Shown here in pieces: positions 51,435-60,759 of a DNA stretch of 64,000 bases. Every line of letters starts with the position of its first letter. Positions within the stretch are counted from its first letter, which is position 1. The notes beneath the pieces were generated by a model that made no database searches, was not told the DNA's origin, and saw only the letters and a list, made by a program, of their open reading frames with translations. The position numbers were made by a program, and so were the translations under genes. The stretch comes from Symbiodinium natans. Lineage: Eukaryota > Sar > Dinophyceae > Suessiales > Symbiodiniaceae. Location: contig CAJNDS010001669.1 in NCBI GenBank assembly GCA_905221605.1, forward strand, positions 62,001 to 126,000, read 5' to 3'.

Positions 51435-51454
51435 CCCCCCCCCCCCCCCCCCCC
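51435..51454. repeat. C20 run
   Basis: Preceded by TTCTGGTG and followed by ACCCTAAAGCG. Confidence 0.95.
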
Positions 51455-51669
51455 ACCCTAAAGCGGTTTAGGGCGTAGGGCATTCGGATTTCCAGATTTC
51501 GGTGTCCAGGAATTCCCACCATCGTCTTGGGGCTCGGCGGTTTCTCACATCTCGAGAACTTGCACTAAGGGCTTAGGGTTCAGGGTCCAGGTTTTAGGGT
51601 TACTGCGCTCAACCCTAATATATCCGTCTTTTCCTTTGCGAGTTTAGTGTATCACCCTGGCACTGATGA

Positions 51670-52013
51670 TCAATCGCGATTTTGGTGATGGAAATCCCGG
51701 GAGCACAGGGTTTGGGGTTTACCTAGGGCCTCGGGTTTAGGGTGCACACCACCAGCAGCTCTCAACCTTGAACAAAACCTACAATCATGGACACACGCCC
51801 GCCGAAAATGAGGTGGGTTTACCAGTTCAGGGTTCAGGGTGTGTACTTGGAAGTGGAAACTTAGAAGTAGAAGTATCCTGAGTAGGGCTATAAGTATAGT
51901 TGCCATACGTGAAATCCTACTTACAACTACTCATGGACCTCCAAGTAGGGTTCTGGTAGAGGTGGACAGGGGATTCTTAGACCCGCGTGCCTCAGCCTGT
52001 AGCGGAAGGTAGT
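51670..52013 (-). CDS. Candidate minus-strand exons flanking a family C intron-like element
   Basis: Minus: TTCCGCTACAG at 52014-52024 is a good 3' splice-like site. The frame that follows (LQAEARGSKNPLSTSTRTLL…) enters family C at 51945. Splicing from GTCCATGAG to CCAAG would join it in frame (nine bases left) to VHTLNPELVNPPHFRRACVH…, which stays open to a stop at 51670. The right part includes Cys/His/Arg-rich sequence (CVHDCRFCSRLR). No family recognised. This is the clearest of the exon/element pairs, yet still unproven. Confidence 0.33.
51846..51945 (+). mobile_element. Family C element with TA duplication
   Basis: CTTGGAAGTGGAAACTTAG to ACTACTCATGGACCTCCAAG. TA at 51844-51845 and 51946-51947. 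Confidence 0.82.
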
Positions 52014-52079
52014 GTGCCTGGGAGAAAAATAGGGTTGGGGCCCATGAGTTTAGGGTTTAGGGTTTAGGGTTTAGGGTTT

Positions 52080-52382
52080 AGGGGTTACGAGTTGCTGGGC
52101 AAACCAGTCTAGGACCAGGCGTATCCAGCAGAAGAAAAACCGAGAGACTAGATGCTGCAGTCAGAGCAATGAATTGGGATGTTGCCCCTTATACTAACAG
52201 TCCTTAATAGGGAATATATAGTACCCCCCTATTGTATTCCCTATTAAGCAGCTGTTAGCATCAGGAGGAACATCCCAATCAATGAAGACTTTCGTTCGTA
52301 GGCGCTTCCCTCGTCTGAGGTCGGTCTGAGGTCTGCCCGTGAACAACGGAGCAGCCCACAATGGCTGGCCAATCCGGCACAT
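52080..52382 (-). other. Minus-strand open frame interrupted by family B
   Basis: Minus from 52382 gives GQPLWAAPLFTGRPQTDLRR and reaches the element at 52279. Exact removal of the element plus one duplication joins it to FIALTAASSLSVFLLLDTPG, a hydrophobic, membrane-segment-like stretch. No GT/AG placement gives exact removal. It could be a recently disrupted exon. Confidence 0.25.
52174..52278 (+). mobile_element. Family B element with 8-bp duplication
   Basis: TTGGGATGTTGCCCCTTATA … GGAGGAACATCCCAA. Flanks GCAATGAA and TCAATGAA match at 7 of 8. Arms ACAGTCCTTAATAGGGAA and TTCCCTATTAAGCAGCTG. No telomeric insert. Confidence 0.87.
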
Positions 52383-52433
52383 GCCTTTCGCTTGCGGGGC
52401 TTGAAACGAGGTCCCCCTTTGTACCAGGCTTAT

Positions 52434-52459
52434 CCACCACTTGCTTAAGAAGCCCCCCC

Positions 52460-52490
<31 letters not shown>

Positions 52491-52575
52491 AGGAGAACAT
52501 CCTTCCGTGTAAGGGCAAGATAGGGCCAGGGATGATTACCTGTTCTTTGTTGGGGGTTCTTAAGCAAGTAGTAGC
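52434..52575. mobile_element. Family X element with C28/A11 expansion
   Basis: CCACTTGCTTAAGAAGCCCC and GGGGGTTCTTAAGCAAGTAG are inverted termini. C28 (52453-52480) and A11 (52481-52491) directly follow the left end. Confidence 0.72.
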
Positions 52576-52695
52576 TTCTGCCAAACCCTCACTCCACAAA
52601 GAGAAGCTGTACACAAAACACTTGAAGTCACAGCCCAGGACTCTGGTGCTGTCCTCATCTTCAGACAAGATAAAAACACAGCTGCAAACACCGGC

Positions 52696-52800
52696 TTGGG
52701 GTTTAGGGTTTAGGGTTTGGGGATTGGAGTTTGGGGTTTGGGGTTTAGGGTTTGGGGTTTGGGGTTTGGGGTTTGGGGTTTAGGGTTTAGGGTTTAGGGG
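52696..52800 (+). repeat. TTTAGGG/TTTGGGG tract
   Basis: About 14 units, with A and G variants in blocks. Confidence 0.92.
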
Positions 52801-53079
52801 TGTTTACGATGCTGGGTCCAGCGCCGAAGAGGCTGAAGGCGACGGTATCATAAGGTTTATGTTCAGGGCTTTCGTAGCACGGGCCTTTAATGTGCGAGCG
52901 CTTACTGCTCATGTACCCTGTAAAGCCCAAGGCACATAATTCGGAGCCTCAAGGTATGGAACCACACGAAGGAGCCGCGTAATCACCCGAATTCAAAACG
53001 TAGCACAAGGTCTTTGCCACCCACTCACATTCCAAAAACCCTCAGTTGCCTGCCGTCTGCAGCTCTCAAGCAAGAAGCA
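52801..53079. other. Telomere-free stretch; no gene seen
   Basis: About 280 bp of mixed sequence before the family C element. The last 60 bp are open in all plus frames used to test the element. Confidence 0.3.
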
Positions 53080-53244
53080 CTCGGAGGTTCATGGGTGAGT
53101 ATGAGTATGATTATAAGTTCCCGAAAGAAGGTTACAAGTATAGTTGCCATTCTTATAGCCCTAAACCCTGAACCCTCAACTTAAACCCTTAACTCTGACC
53201 CTAAACCCTAAACCCTAAACCTAAGTACCCATGAAGCTCCAAAG
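53080..53244 (+). mobile_element. Family C element with CA duplication and telomeric insert
   Basis: CTCGGAGGTTCATGGGTGAG to CCATGAAGCTCCAAAG. CA flanks both sides. CCCTAAA-type units (53159-53222) interrupt the right arm. Confidence 0.8.
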
Positions 53245-53313
53245 CAAGGTACTCGAGGAGCTCAACACCCCTTTTGCTCTCTCCTAAGTTGGCCCCGGCA
53301 AAACATGCGAAAC

Positions 53314-53457
53314 ATATGGGGTTTCCTAAATTGGGGACCATTTTGGGAATATGGGGGTTTCCTAAATTAAGGACCATAAGGGAATTTAATTACTATTGAT
53401 TCCGACCCCTAGTAGGGTTTGGGGGGCTTTTATAGTCTGCTTACGGGAATACTGTTC
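53314..53457 (+). mobile_element. Family F element, copy 1
   Basis: GGGGTTTCCTAAATTGGGG, AAGGACCATAAGGGAATTTA, ATTCCGACCCCTAGTAGGG. Contains an internal duplication of its first 30 bp (from about 53350). Confidence 0.65.
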
Positions 53458-53462
53458 CCCAA

Positions 53463-53624
53463 ATGGGGGGGTTTGTTAAATTAGGGGTACCTTATTAGGA
53501 CCGGTTTAGGGTTTAGTTAGGGCTGGGAGTTTTGGATTAGGGGGTTTCCTAAAGTAGGGGTGGGGTCCTTGCTGTAAGGGAATCCTACTAGTTGGGGATC
53601 TCCCTATTCTCGTAAACCTCCACG
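53463..53624 (+). mobile_element. Family D element with telomeric insert
   Basis: GGGGGGGTTTGTTAAATTAG … GGTACCTTATTAGGACCGG, TTTAGGG-like units (53504-53545), then GGGAATCCTACTAGTTGGGG … TCGTAAACCTCCACGTG. Confidence 0.65.
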
Positions 53625-54203
53625 TGTTCCCACCTGGTTGGTCTAGGTTTTAGGGTTTAGGTTTAGGGTTAAGGGTTTAAGGTTTAGGGAAAATTAACAG
53701 ATGATTCCCATCTTGAACATACACCGATTAAGCGAACATAGGAAAGACGATTCCCAAGGTCCTACCTAGTGGATTGAAGCAAGAGGTCTTGAGCTCTTTG
53801 GCTACAAGCTGCCTGGGTGAAAGGCCTCCAAACGCACGACATCTTCTGCGCGAGACCGTGTCCCTGGACAGCCCTGCGCGGAACACATCTCAGATCTTGC
53901 AAACCAGCTTTTTGTTTGGGGTTTTTGGTTTAGGGTTTAGGGTTTAGGGTTTAGGGTTTAGGGTTTAGGCTATATCGAAGCTCCCCTGAAAGACAGATCT
54001 GGGAATGACTGGTTGTGCTCCTCGCACGCCAGCAGTTAAAAAATCAAAGCGAAAAACGAAGGACCGAAGTTGCAACCAATTTCGAAGCCGTCATGAGATT
54101 GTCGTTCAAGATTTTGGGTTCAGGGCCGTAAACCCATAAACCCTATGTTGCCATCAGGGACCCAACGCATTGTGAGAGTGGCCATGTGGGCACTGAGGAT
54201 TGC

Positions 54204-54298
54204 ACCCTAAACCCTAAACCCTAAACCCTAAACCCTAAACCCTAAACCCTAAACCCTAAACCCTAAACCCTAAACCCTAAACCCTAAACCCTAAACCC
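54204..54298 (-). repeat. Perfect interstitial telomeric tract (13.5 units)
   Basis: Uninterrupted CCCTAAA. It ends directly at the start of the 54.3-kb minisatellite. Confidence 0.96.
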
Positions 54299-54300
54299 GA

Positions 54301-54708
54301 TCAAGAGCACGTCGACCAAAGCGCCCGGACACCCAAAAGCGAGGACAAATCGCTCAAAAGCGACGACGACAGCTTCGCATTTGGGGAACACGGACGTCTG
54401 AAAGAAACTGTCACATTTGCTGAACCCAGACGTGCAGCGACGACAACAGGAATTTGGGGGGAACACAGATGTCCAAAAACGACGGCAACTTCACATGTAA
54501 CATCATTTAACCCAAACATCAGAAGCGGCGACCGTTTCACATTCGGGGAACACAGATGTCCAAAAGCAGCGACAGCTTCGCATGCTTTACAAACTGATGA
54601 CGTTTCGAGGACCACGAACGCGGCTACGCACGCGCCTAGGCAAGAACGCGATTTCCATCCAAAATGAAAGCGAGCTTCAAAAAACAATGCATGGTCCAGC
54701 CCTGCCAC
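54301..54708 (-). repeat. About 42-bp degenerate minisatellite inside a 135-codon minus frame
   Basis: On plus, AGCGACGACAGCTTCGCATT / GGGGAACACAGATGTCC-type units recur six or seven times (54350-54590). On minus they translate as HLCSPN and similar repeats, FGHLCSP appearing twice. The period is near a multiple of three, so the frame survives. Either a decaying repeat protein or a repeat that happens to be open; the start (54708) has no upstream support. Confidence 0.5.
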
Positions 54709-55027
54709 ACCGGGCTTGCGCGTCCTGCGTCTTGATCGACCTGCCCCAGCTTACCCTGCATGCAGGAACTCCTTAATGGGCCCTGAAATGGGAACCCCTT
54801 AGATAGCCTAAAACCTAAGGGGAGGCGGGGGGGGTGGCCCATACTTCAGAACCCCGTAGAGAAGGTAAGGGACAAGCCCTATAGACCTTCACCCTAAACC
54901 CTAAACCCTAGAGTTGCCAAGCATTCGGAGCCTTCAAGAAAAGTCCCTCCCGACAGCAACACGTTGCTGTGGGTTTCATGCGGGACTGCAGGCATGCCAA
55001 GAAAACAAGCTCATGGATGGGAAGGGT

Positions 55028-55170
55028 GTTTTGGGTTTTGGGTTTGGGGTTTAGGGTTTGGGGTTTGGGGTTTGGGGTTTGGGGTTTAGGGTTTAGGGTT
55101 TTAGGGTTTTGGGTTTTGGGTTAAGGGTTGAGGGTTGGAGGTTAAGGGTTGAGGGTTGAGGTTTTAGGCT
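55028..55170 (+). repeat. TTTGGGG to TTTTGGG to TTGAGGG tract
   Basis: Three variant blocks in order. Confidence 0.9.
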
Positions 55171-55502
55171 TACTGCTGAGTTTAGGGTTTAAGCCTACAA
55201 GTGGTTAAGAACCCACCCAGAAACAATCTGTTCCCAGGATTGGTGCTTTAGGAGGTATGTTCTATTAGTTTTGGGTGGCTCCTAAGCAAATGGTAGTTTG
55301 GGATTTAGGGTTTAAGGTTTGGGGTGTATGGTTCGGCGATGCGGGGTTTAAGTTTTTGGGTTTTGGGGTTTCTGGTTTAGTGTTCACAGGGTTTTGGGGT
55401 CTAGGGCCTAGGGCTTGGGGTTTGGTGTTTATGCGGACGGCCTTGCGATCCTGACGCATTAACTTGGGGGATCTTTACAAGGAAGGAATTACGAATCTAG
55501 GG

Positions 55503-55600
55503 CTTACCCAAAGGCTCCAATGTAGTTCTTTTTTGGGTTAGTTATAGAAGATTCTAGTATACTACCCCAAAAAGGTACTACATAGGAGCCTTTGGGTAGT
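55503..55600. mobile_element. Family U inverted-repeat element
   Basis: TACCCAAAGGCTCCAATGTAG and TACTACATAGGAGCCTTTGG are near-perfect termini, with TTTTTTGGG and CCCCAAAAAGG inside. A fragment is at 37549. Confidence 0.8.
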
Positions 55601-55723
55601 CTTTAGGTGGCGCATACAAGCCCCAAACCCTGCAGACCCTAAACCCTTCAAGGCCATGGCAGCCTGTCACGGAATTTTGGCATTCTGCTGCGCTGGGGGC
55701 GCTGCGTAGGATCCAACACGTCC

Positions 55724-55875
55724 ACTTGAAGGTTCATGGGGCTTAATAACCACTTGTAACTGTACTTATAACCCTACTTATAATTGGGATAACCCCTATA
55801 AGGCCCTTTAGGGGTATTATAAGTAGGGTTATAAGTACAGTTATAATTGGTTAGTAAGTCCCATGAACCTTCAAG
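55724..55875 (+). mobile_element. Family C, full-length long-subfamily element with CA duplication
   Basis: CTTGAAGGTTCATGG to CCATGAACCTTCAAG, 152 bp, almost perfectly palindromic around AACCCCTATAAGGCCCTTTA. CA at 55722-55723 and 55876-55877. Confidence 0.92.
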
Positions 55876-56128
55876 CAGGGCTGATAAAAGGGAAGTCTTG
55901 CTGCAAGTGCCGCCCAGCGCAAATCAAGCAAAGACCAGGATCAAAATCTCCTGAATTCGGCGGGCACTGTTGTTTATGAACAGCAGGGTTTCAAGATTTC
56001 ACGAATCCGAAGCCTGCAGCTTCTGTTGCGTGTCCTGCCAGCTGGCAAGGGGTTTGATGGCCATGAGGCCCCCGCTTGCGAGCCGATGTCTAGGACTCTG
56101 ACATTGACGCAAGCCGTTACACAGACTG
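55876..56128. other. Telomere-free island between two full-length family C copies; no gene assigned
   Basis: The first 60 bp continue a plus frame that is open on both sides of the element if the element is removed. No domain. Confidence 0.3.
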
Positions 56129-56280
56129 CTTGAAGGTTCATGGGACTTAATGACCACTTATAACTGTACTTATAACCCTACTTACAATTGGGAGAACCCC
56201 TATAAGGCCCTTAATGGGGTTTTATAAGTAGGGTTATAAGTACAGTTATAATCGGTTAGTAAGTCCCATGAACCTTCAAG
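56129..56280 (+). mobile_element. Family C, second full-length long-subfamily element, TG duplication
   Basis: 152 bp, about 95% like the copy at 55724. TG at 56127-56128 and 56281-56282. The low divergence suggests recent activity. Confidence 0.92.
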
Positions 56281-56434
56281 TGATACTGGGTAGCCCAGCA
56301 ACCGTATCTTGATACGGGGTACCCAGCACTCGTTTGCTGTTCGTTCCTCTCTATAAAAGCAAGTCAGAACGCGACAGCGCGGCAGAAGGCTGGGCAGGGC
56401 GCCCCTGGGATTCCTAATATAGGGGCCTTAAGAA

Positions 56435-56510
56435 GTGGAACAGGGTTTTGGGGGGTGTTTTACAAAGGGACCATCAGGGAATACCATCGGTAATCATTCC
56501 GACCCCTGTA
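56435..56510 (+). mobile_element. Family F element, copy 2
   Basis: GGGTTTTGGGGGGTGTTTTA … GGGACCATCAGGGAATACCA … ATCATTCCGACCCCTGTA. Confidence 0.6.
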
Positions 56511-56648
56511 AATACAGTTTAGGGTTTAGGGTTTAGAATTTCGCCATTGCCTAGGGCTTTGTCCCATCTCCGTTGATCAAGTGGCAGCGCCGGCATATGA
56601 CAATCATCTCGAACCTTAGTAGGGTTTGGGGTTTAGGGTTTAGGGTTT

Positions 56649-56752
56649 AGGGTAGCCCAGAGAAAAGTAACTCTTTTTGGGCTGGTGTTCCTTTATAAGG
56701 GAACCCAGCCCCAAACAAAAAACAAAATAAAGGGTACCACTGGGCTACCAAG
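56649..56752 (+). mobile_element. Family H element, copy 3, abutting a telomeric tract
   Basis: TAGGGTAGCCCAGAGAAAAG … ATAAGGGAACCCAGCCCC … CACTGGGCTACCAAGG. The tract at 56618-56651 runs into the H terminus. Confidence 0.7.
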
Positions 56753-56888
56753 GAACAGCTCTGGGGCAGCTTCCACATTCTCTGCGAAGCAGTCGACATG
56801 CCTCAAGTGGCGCTCGTGCATCCGTCGATCAGGCGGAGTTCGAAATGGTTGCTGCCTAAGTTGGGCCCTCTAAACGCTCTGAACAAAC

Positions 56889-57034
56889 ATTCTTATGTGA
56901 TGATCCTCTGAAACCCAACAATGGAAAATACTCGTAAAATACAATTATAACTAAAATTTAAAACAACAAACAAAAATATATATGTATATATGTGTATATA
57001 TATATATGTATCGCAAGGTCCTACCCAGCTGCCT
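56889..57034 (+). mobile_element. Family R element with TA/TATG microsatellite expansion
   Basis: ACATTCTTATGTGATGATCC … ACCCAACAATGG … (ATATATGT)n at 56972-57011 … TCGCAAGGTCCTACCCAG. Confidence 0.55.
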
Positions 57035-57118
57035 GTTGGCCTGAACATCCTCTGAGCTCATCGATGACCAGAGCCGGTCGCCGTGCACAACGTCCTCCTC
57101 CGAGTAATGCAGCTCGTG

Positions 57119-57306
57119 CAACCCATCCATCTCAACAGTATCCTGCCTTGGTAGGGTTTAGGGTTTAGGGTTTAGGGTTTAGGGTTTAGGGTTTAGGGTT
57201 TAGGGTTTAGGGTTCAGGGTTCAGGGTTTAGGGTTCAGGGTTTAGGGTTTGGGGTTCAGGGTTCAGGGTTTACAACCATCCCTCTCAACGGTATCCTGCC
57301 TTGGCA
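57119..57306 (+). repeat. Telomeric tract flanked by a 29-36 bp direct repeat
   Basis: 57123-57151 and 57276-57304 are the same 29 bp with two mismatches (core GTATCCTGCCTTGG preceded by CCATCC…CTCAAC). Between them are about 17 TTTAGGG/TTCAGGG units. Similarity extends a few bases on each side with one indel. Confidence 0.9.
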
Positions 57307-57319
57307 GCACAGTCATAAA

Positions 57320-57433
57320 CTAGACCCAGGAGTAACCTAGGAATAAAAAGTGTACCACCTTTTTGGTTTTAAGGGGATTATAAGGGAACCCCAACCCTAA
57401 AAAAAGGAAGTGCGGGGCTACTTCTGGTCCTAG
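57320..57433 (+). mobile_element. Family G element with TAAA duplication
   Basis: CTAGACCCAGGAGTAACC to CTTCTGGTCCTAG. TAAA at 57316-57319 and 57434-57437. No telomeric insert. Confidence 0.85.
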
Positions 57434-57436
57434 TAA

Positions 57437-57528
57437 ACGGTACCCTTTTCTGGTGTTGGCTACCGTAGAAAAAGGAGGAAGCTCGAAGCAAACGGAAGGG
57501 CACAAGGGCACCACTGGGCTATCGAGCT
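57437..57528 (+). mobile_element. Family H element, copy 4 (diverged)
   Basis: CGGTACCCTTTTCTGGTGTTG … GGCACCACTGGGCTATCGAG. Confidence 0.55.
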
Positions 57529-57900
57529 GCGCGCCCGTCACGTTGGGAAGGATGCCTGTCGCGTCCAGGTCCATCACTTGGGGTACGCGCGTCTTGGCCC
57601 CAGCCTTGAAGGGACTGACAGGCGCCACGGCGGGCGCGGATGCAGTTGTGATAGGACTGAGTTGTGCTTTGAAAGCCCTCTCAAGATGAAGAGGTTCTCC
57701 CTTCTATGGCAAAACCAGGGAGACCCGGGAGATCTTTAAACCCTAAGCCCTAAGCCCCAAAACCCTAAGCCCTAAACAAAAAAGATGTCCCAAAGGGCAC
57801 AGCCCAGAGGCGTGCTGGCTCCACAGCCCATGATCCAAAGCCACGCGAATGGAAGGAGCCCCCGGCTTGAACTATAGCACCACGCGGATTGCTACTGCTC
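57529..57900. other. Mostly telomere-free stretch; no gene assigned
   Basis: A plus frame to 57689 (IGLSCALKALSR at its end) and a minus frame (57320-57628) overlap. CCCTAAG units at 57737-57775. Confidence 0.3.
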
Positions 57901-58087
57901 ACCACAGGCGCGTTTAGGGTTTAGGGTTTAGGTCTAAGGTTTAGGGCTTCGAGGTTCCACCTAAGCCCTAAACCAGCCTTGGCTAGCCTTAAACCCCCCC
58001 CGAAAGCCCGAAAGCCCAAAACCAGTCGAAACCCCTGAAACCAAACCCCTATGAAAGCCTAACCCCAAGCCCCTAGAGCCAGAAACC

Positions 58088-58090
<3 letters not shown>

Positions 58091-58126
<36 letters not shown>
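58091..58126. repeat. G36 run, longest homopolymer in the window
   Basis: Preceded by AGAAACCTTA and followed by CGGGCC. Confidence 0.97.
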
Positions 58127-58139
58127 CGGGCCTTTAAAA

Positions 58140-58477
58140 ACAAATTCGGGGTTTAAGTTTGTTGGTTTAGGGCAAGGACATATTGGGTTAAATACATATG
58201 AACTATATTTATATATATATATACTCATGTTATGTAGGACTGAAAGCATTGTTTAGGACTGAAAGCCTTTTTTAAAGGGATTCTTGGGGGTTGCAAAGGG
58301 AAATTATGGTACTTGGAGCTGCATTTATTTCCGAATCAAAAATCAGAAGAGTTCATGTGATAGCCAAGAGGACATTCAATGTTGGGGGTTTGGGTATAGG
58401 TATCTTTGTACCCCAAAAGCCCAAGGCCTTAATTCAGGAGTAAACCTTACTAGGCTGGCGCTTATGAAGAGTATTCT
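58140..58477. other. AT-richer stretch with (TA)n; no gene seen
   Basis: A short TA run at 58205-58222 and a duplicated ACTGAAAGC(A/C)TTGTTTA-like block (58230-58275). Confidence 0.4.
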
Positions 58478-58541
58478 GATAGCATGATCCTCTTGAACCC
58501 AATATAAGGGAAATTAAAACCATCCCAAGGTCCTACCCTCT
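58478..58541 (+). mobile_element. Family R right part next to family J
   Basis: GCATGATCCTCTTGAACCCA … CATCCCAAGGTCCTACC, ending two bases before family J. Confidence 0.6.
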
Positions 58542-58542
58542 T

Positions 58543-58661
58543 CCCAGACCCCTGGGAGGATCCAAAAAATGGATCCCCTCAAGGGTTCCTAAGAATGCCC
58601 CAAGAGTAGTATAGGGTACTATTTTGGGGTTCTATTTTTTGGATCCTCCCAGGGGTCTGGG
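58543..58661 (+). mobile_element. Family J element, copy 1
   Basis: CCCAGACCCCTGGGAGGATC with its exact complement at the right end. Termini of about 27 bp. Interior ATGCCCCAAGAGTAGTATAG. TT on both sides. Confidence 0.9.
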
Positions 58662-58775
58662 TTAAAGTTTACGGATCTTGTCTGCGTCGTCGTTGCCTTG
58701 TCTTTGCCTGCATGACCATCAAACTCCTCCCACGCCTGCAACAGCTCGGTCCAGGGGCCGGGACTCTGCTTCTAC

Positions 58776-58850
58776 CTAAACCCGAAACCCGAAACCCGAA
58801 ACCCTAAACCCTAAACCCTAAACCCTAAACCTGAAACCCTGAACCAACAC
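58776..58850 (-). repeat. CCCGAAA then CCCTAAA tract
   Basis: Four CCCGAAA units then four CCCTAAA. Confidence 0.9.
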
Positions 58851-59042
58851 TGAATTCTGGGTTATGAAGCTTGAAGCTGTAGGCGGCTGACCCAGAGAAC
58901 CTAGTACCTTTGTTTTCATAACATCGCCGATGAGGGGCCCCATTCATCCCGAGTACTACTAAGTTAAGGATTTAGGGCTTAGGGTTTAGGGTCTAGGTCT
59001 AGGGGTTAGGGTTTAAGTCATCCCCGAACACTAAGTTGAGGC

Positions 59043-59160
59043 CTAGTAGGGAATCAAGGAGTAACCTAGGAATAAGCTAAAAGGGGACCCTTTTTGGTTT
59101 TAAGGAGATTATAAGGGAACCTAAACCCTAAAAAAAGGAAATAAGGGCCTACTTCGGTTG
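59043..59160 (+). mobile_element. Family G element, copy 4
   Basis: AGGAGTAACCTAGGAATAAG … GGTTTTAAGGAGATTATAAG … GAAATAAGGGCCTACTTCGG. Confidence 0.72.
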
Positions 59161-59263
59161 TTAAGGGTGTTTGTGGGGCTCCCTGGGTATGTTTTTTGAA
59201 GGGTTTAGGGCAATTGAGGGCCAAGTTACGATCAAAGAAGCTGGTCCAAACGGCACAGCCCCT

Positions 59264-59280
59264 CCCCCCCCCCCCCCCCC
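59264..59280. repeat. C17 run
   Basis: Follows GCACAGCCCCTC. Confidence 0.95.
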
Positions 59281-59355
59281 GTTCAAGAAGAGAATCGACC
59301 TTAAAACTAGAGGGGGGGCGCTCATTATAAACTCACCCAAGCGCTTCACCTTAGC

Positions 59356-59467
59356 TAAACCCAGGAGTATCCTAGGAATAAAGGGAATTTTTGGTTGTAA
59401 GGGGATTAGAAGGGAACCCCAACCCTTAAAAACCCTTTAAAAAGTAATAAGGGCCTACTCCGGGAGC
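59356..59467 (+). mobile_element. Family G element, copy 5
   Basis: AACCCAGGAGTATCCTAGG … TTGTAAGGGGATTAGAAGGG … TAATAAGGGCCTACTCCGGG. Confidence 0.72.
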
Positions 59468-59583
59468 CCTAAGCCGCAGCCATGTTGATGAATTGAGGGG
59501 CATTGGGCTCTCTGAATATCTGCGCCGAGGGAACGGCCAGGCCCTGGGAAATCTCGCGGAACCCTCAAATCCAGCCAAACCCT

Positions 59584-59692
59584 ACTTGGCAGTTCATGGG
59601 TAGTTATAAGTCGGGTTGCAAGTACCCTAAGGGCGATAAATACAGTTACCATACGTATAACCCCCTACTTATAACTACCATGAACCTCAAAG
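59584..59692 (+). mobile_element. Family C element with TA duplication
   Basis: CTTGGCAGTTCATGGGTAG to ACTACCATGAACCTCAAAG, TA flanks. Confidence 0.82.
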
Positions 59693-59816
59693 TAAGCCCT
59701 AAACACCTAACTCATACACCACTACAGCGGTAGATACAAGACCGGCCTGCCAGGCAAGACGAAGCAGGATGTGCTCTTCAGTCTGCAAACGCCTACGGCA
59801 GGAAAAACAAACATAG

Positions 59817-59868
59817 CCTAAACCCTAAACCCTAAACCCTAAACCCTAAACCCTAAACCCTAAACACC
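59817..59868 (-). repeat. Interstitial telomeric tract
   Basis: Seven CCCTAAA units. Confidence 0.94.
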
Positions 59869-60514
59869 AGACCCCAAACCTAAAACTCTGACTTGTGGAG
59901 CGGTTCAGGATTGTCAGAGATCCCTCCCTCTAAGGAATGTAAGGTGGGGCCCACACAGCATTGGTAAGTGCATGGGTTACCCCCTGTGTACCCGAGATCG
60001 CTTTAGTCCTCCTGTTTCGCGGTTGAGGGTGTAGGGTTTAGGGTCCGCAACCTGCGATAGGGCTTTTGAGAAGCGTGTCCCCAGTTTGGGTCCTTTGGAG
60101 GGTACTTATAATAACCACTTACTTACTAAGGCTCTTGATCCTCCAAGACATTCGCTTCTAAACCCTAAGCACCAAACCCTAAACCCGAAAGCACCCAAAC
60201 AAGGACCCGGGTGTGCGACCAACTCGATAAGCTCTTGCAACCTGTCACACCTTGAGACGCTGTCAGCCTATTAAGGCCTGGTTCATTGGTGCGCAGTACC
60301 CAATGCAGTCACAGAATCCTCACCCAAGCCCTTTACCCTAAAGTGGGACAAACCCTAAACCCTAAACCCCAAACCCTACAGCCCAAACCACATCCTCATT
60401 GTCATGCAGGTCTGGGGACCGTCCTACCCCAGCTTTCGAAAGCCCCGAGAACTCTCCCGAAAATCCCCGAACCCCCAATTGCAGGTTTAGGGTTTAGGGT
60501 TTAACTCTTAGGGG

Positions 60515-60645
60515 GTTGAGGCACCAAAAACACCCCAACACCTCAACACCCTCAACACCCTCAACACCCTCAACTCAATAAACCCTAAACCCTAAACCCT
60601 AAACCCTAAACCCTAAACCCTAAACCCTAAACCCTAAACCCTAAC
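60515..60645 (-). repeat. CACCCTCAA minisatellite joined to CCCTAAA tract
   Basis: Four to five 9-bp units (60526-60572), then CTCAATAAA and ten CCCTAAA units. Confidence 0.9.
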
Positions 60646-60759
60646 TGGGGAGTTCCTCCCTGAGGCCAGGGCTGCTGCAAGCGGACTTGAAGCTGCGCGA
60701 GGCAATGGCTTCTACGCTGCTCCTTTGCTTGGAGTTTAGGGCTTAGGGTTTAGGGTTTA

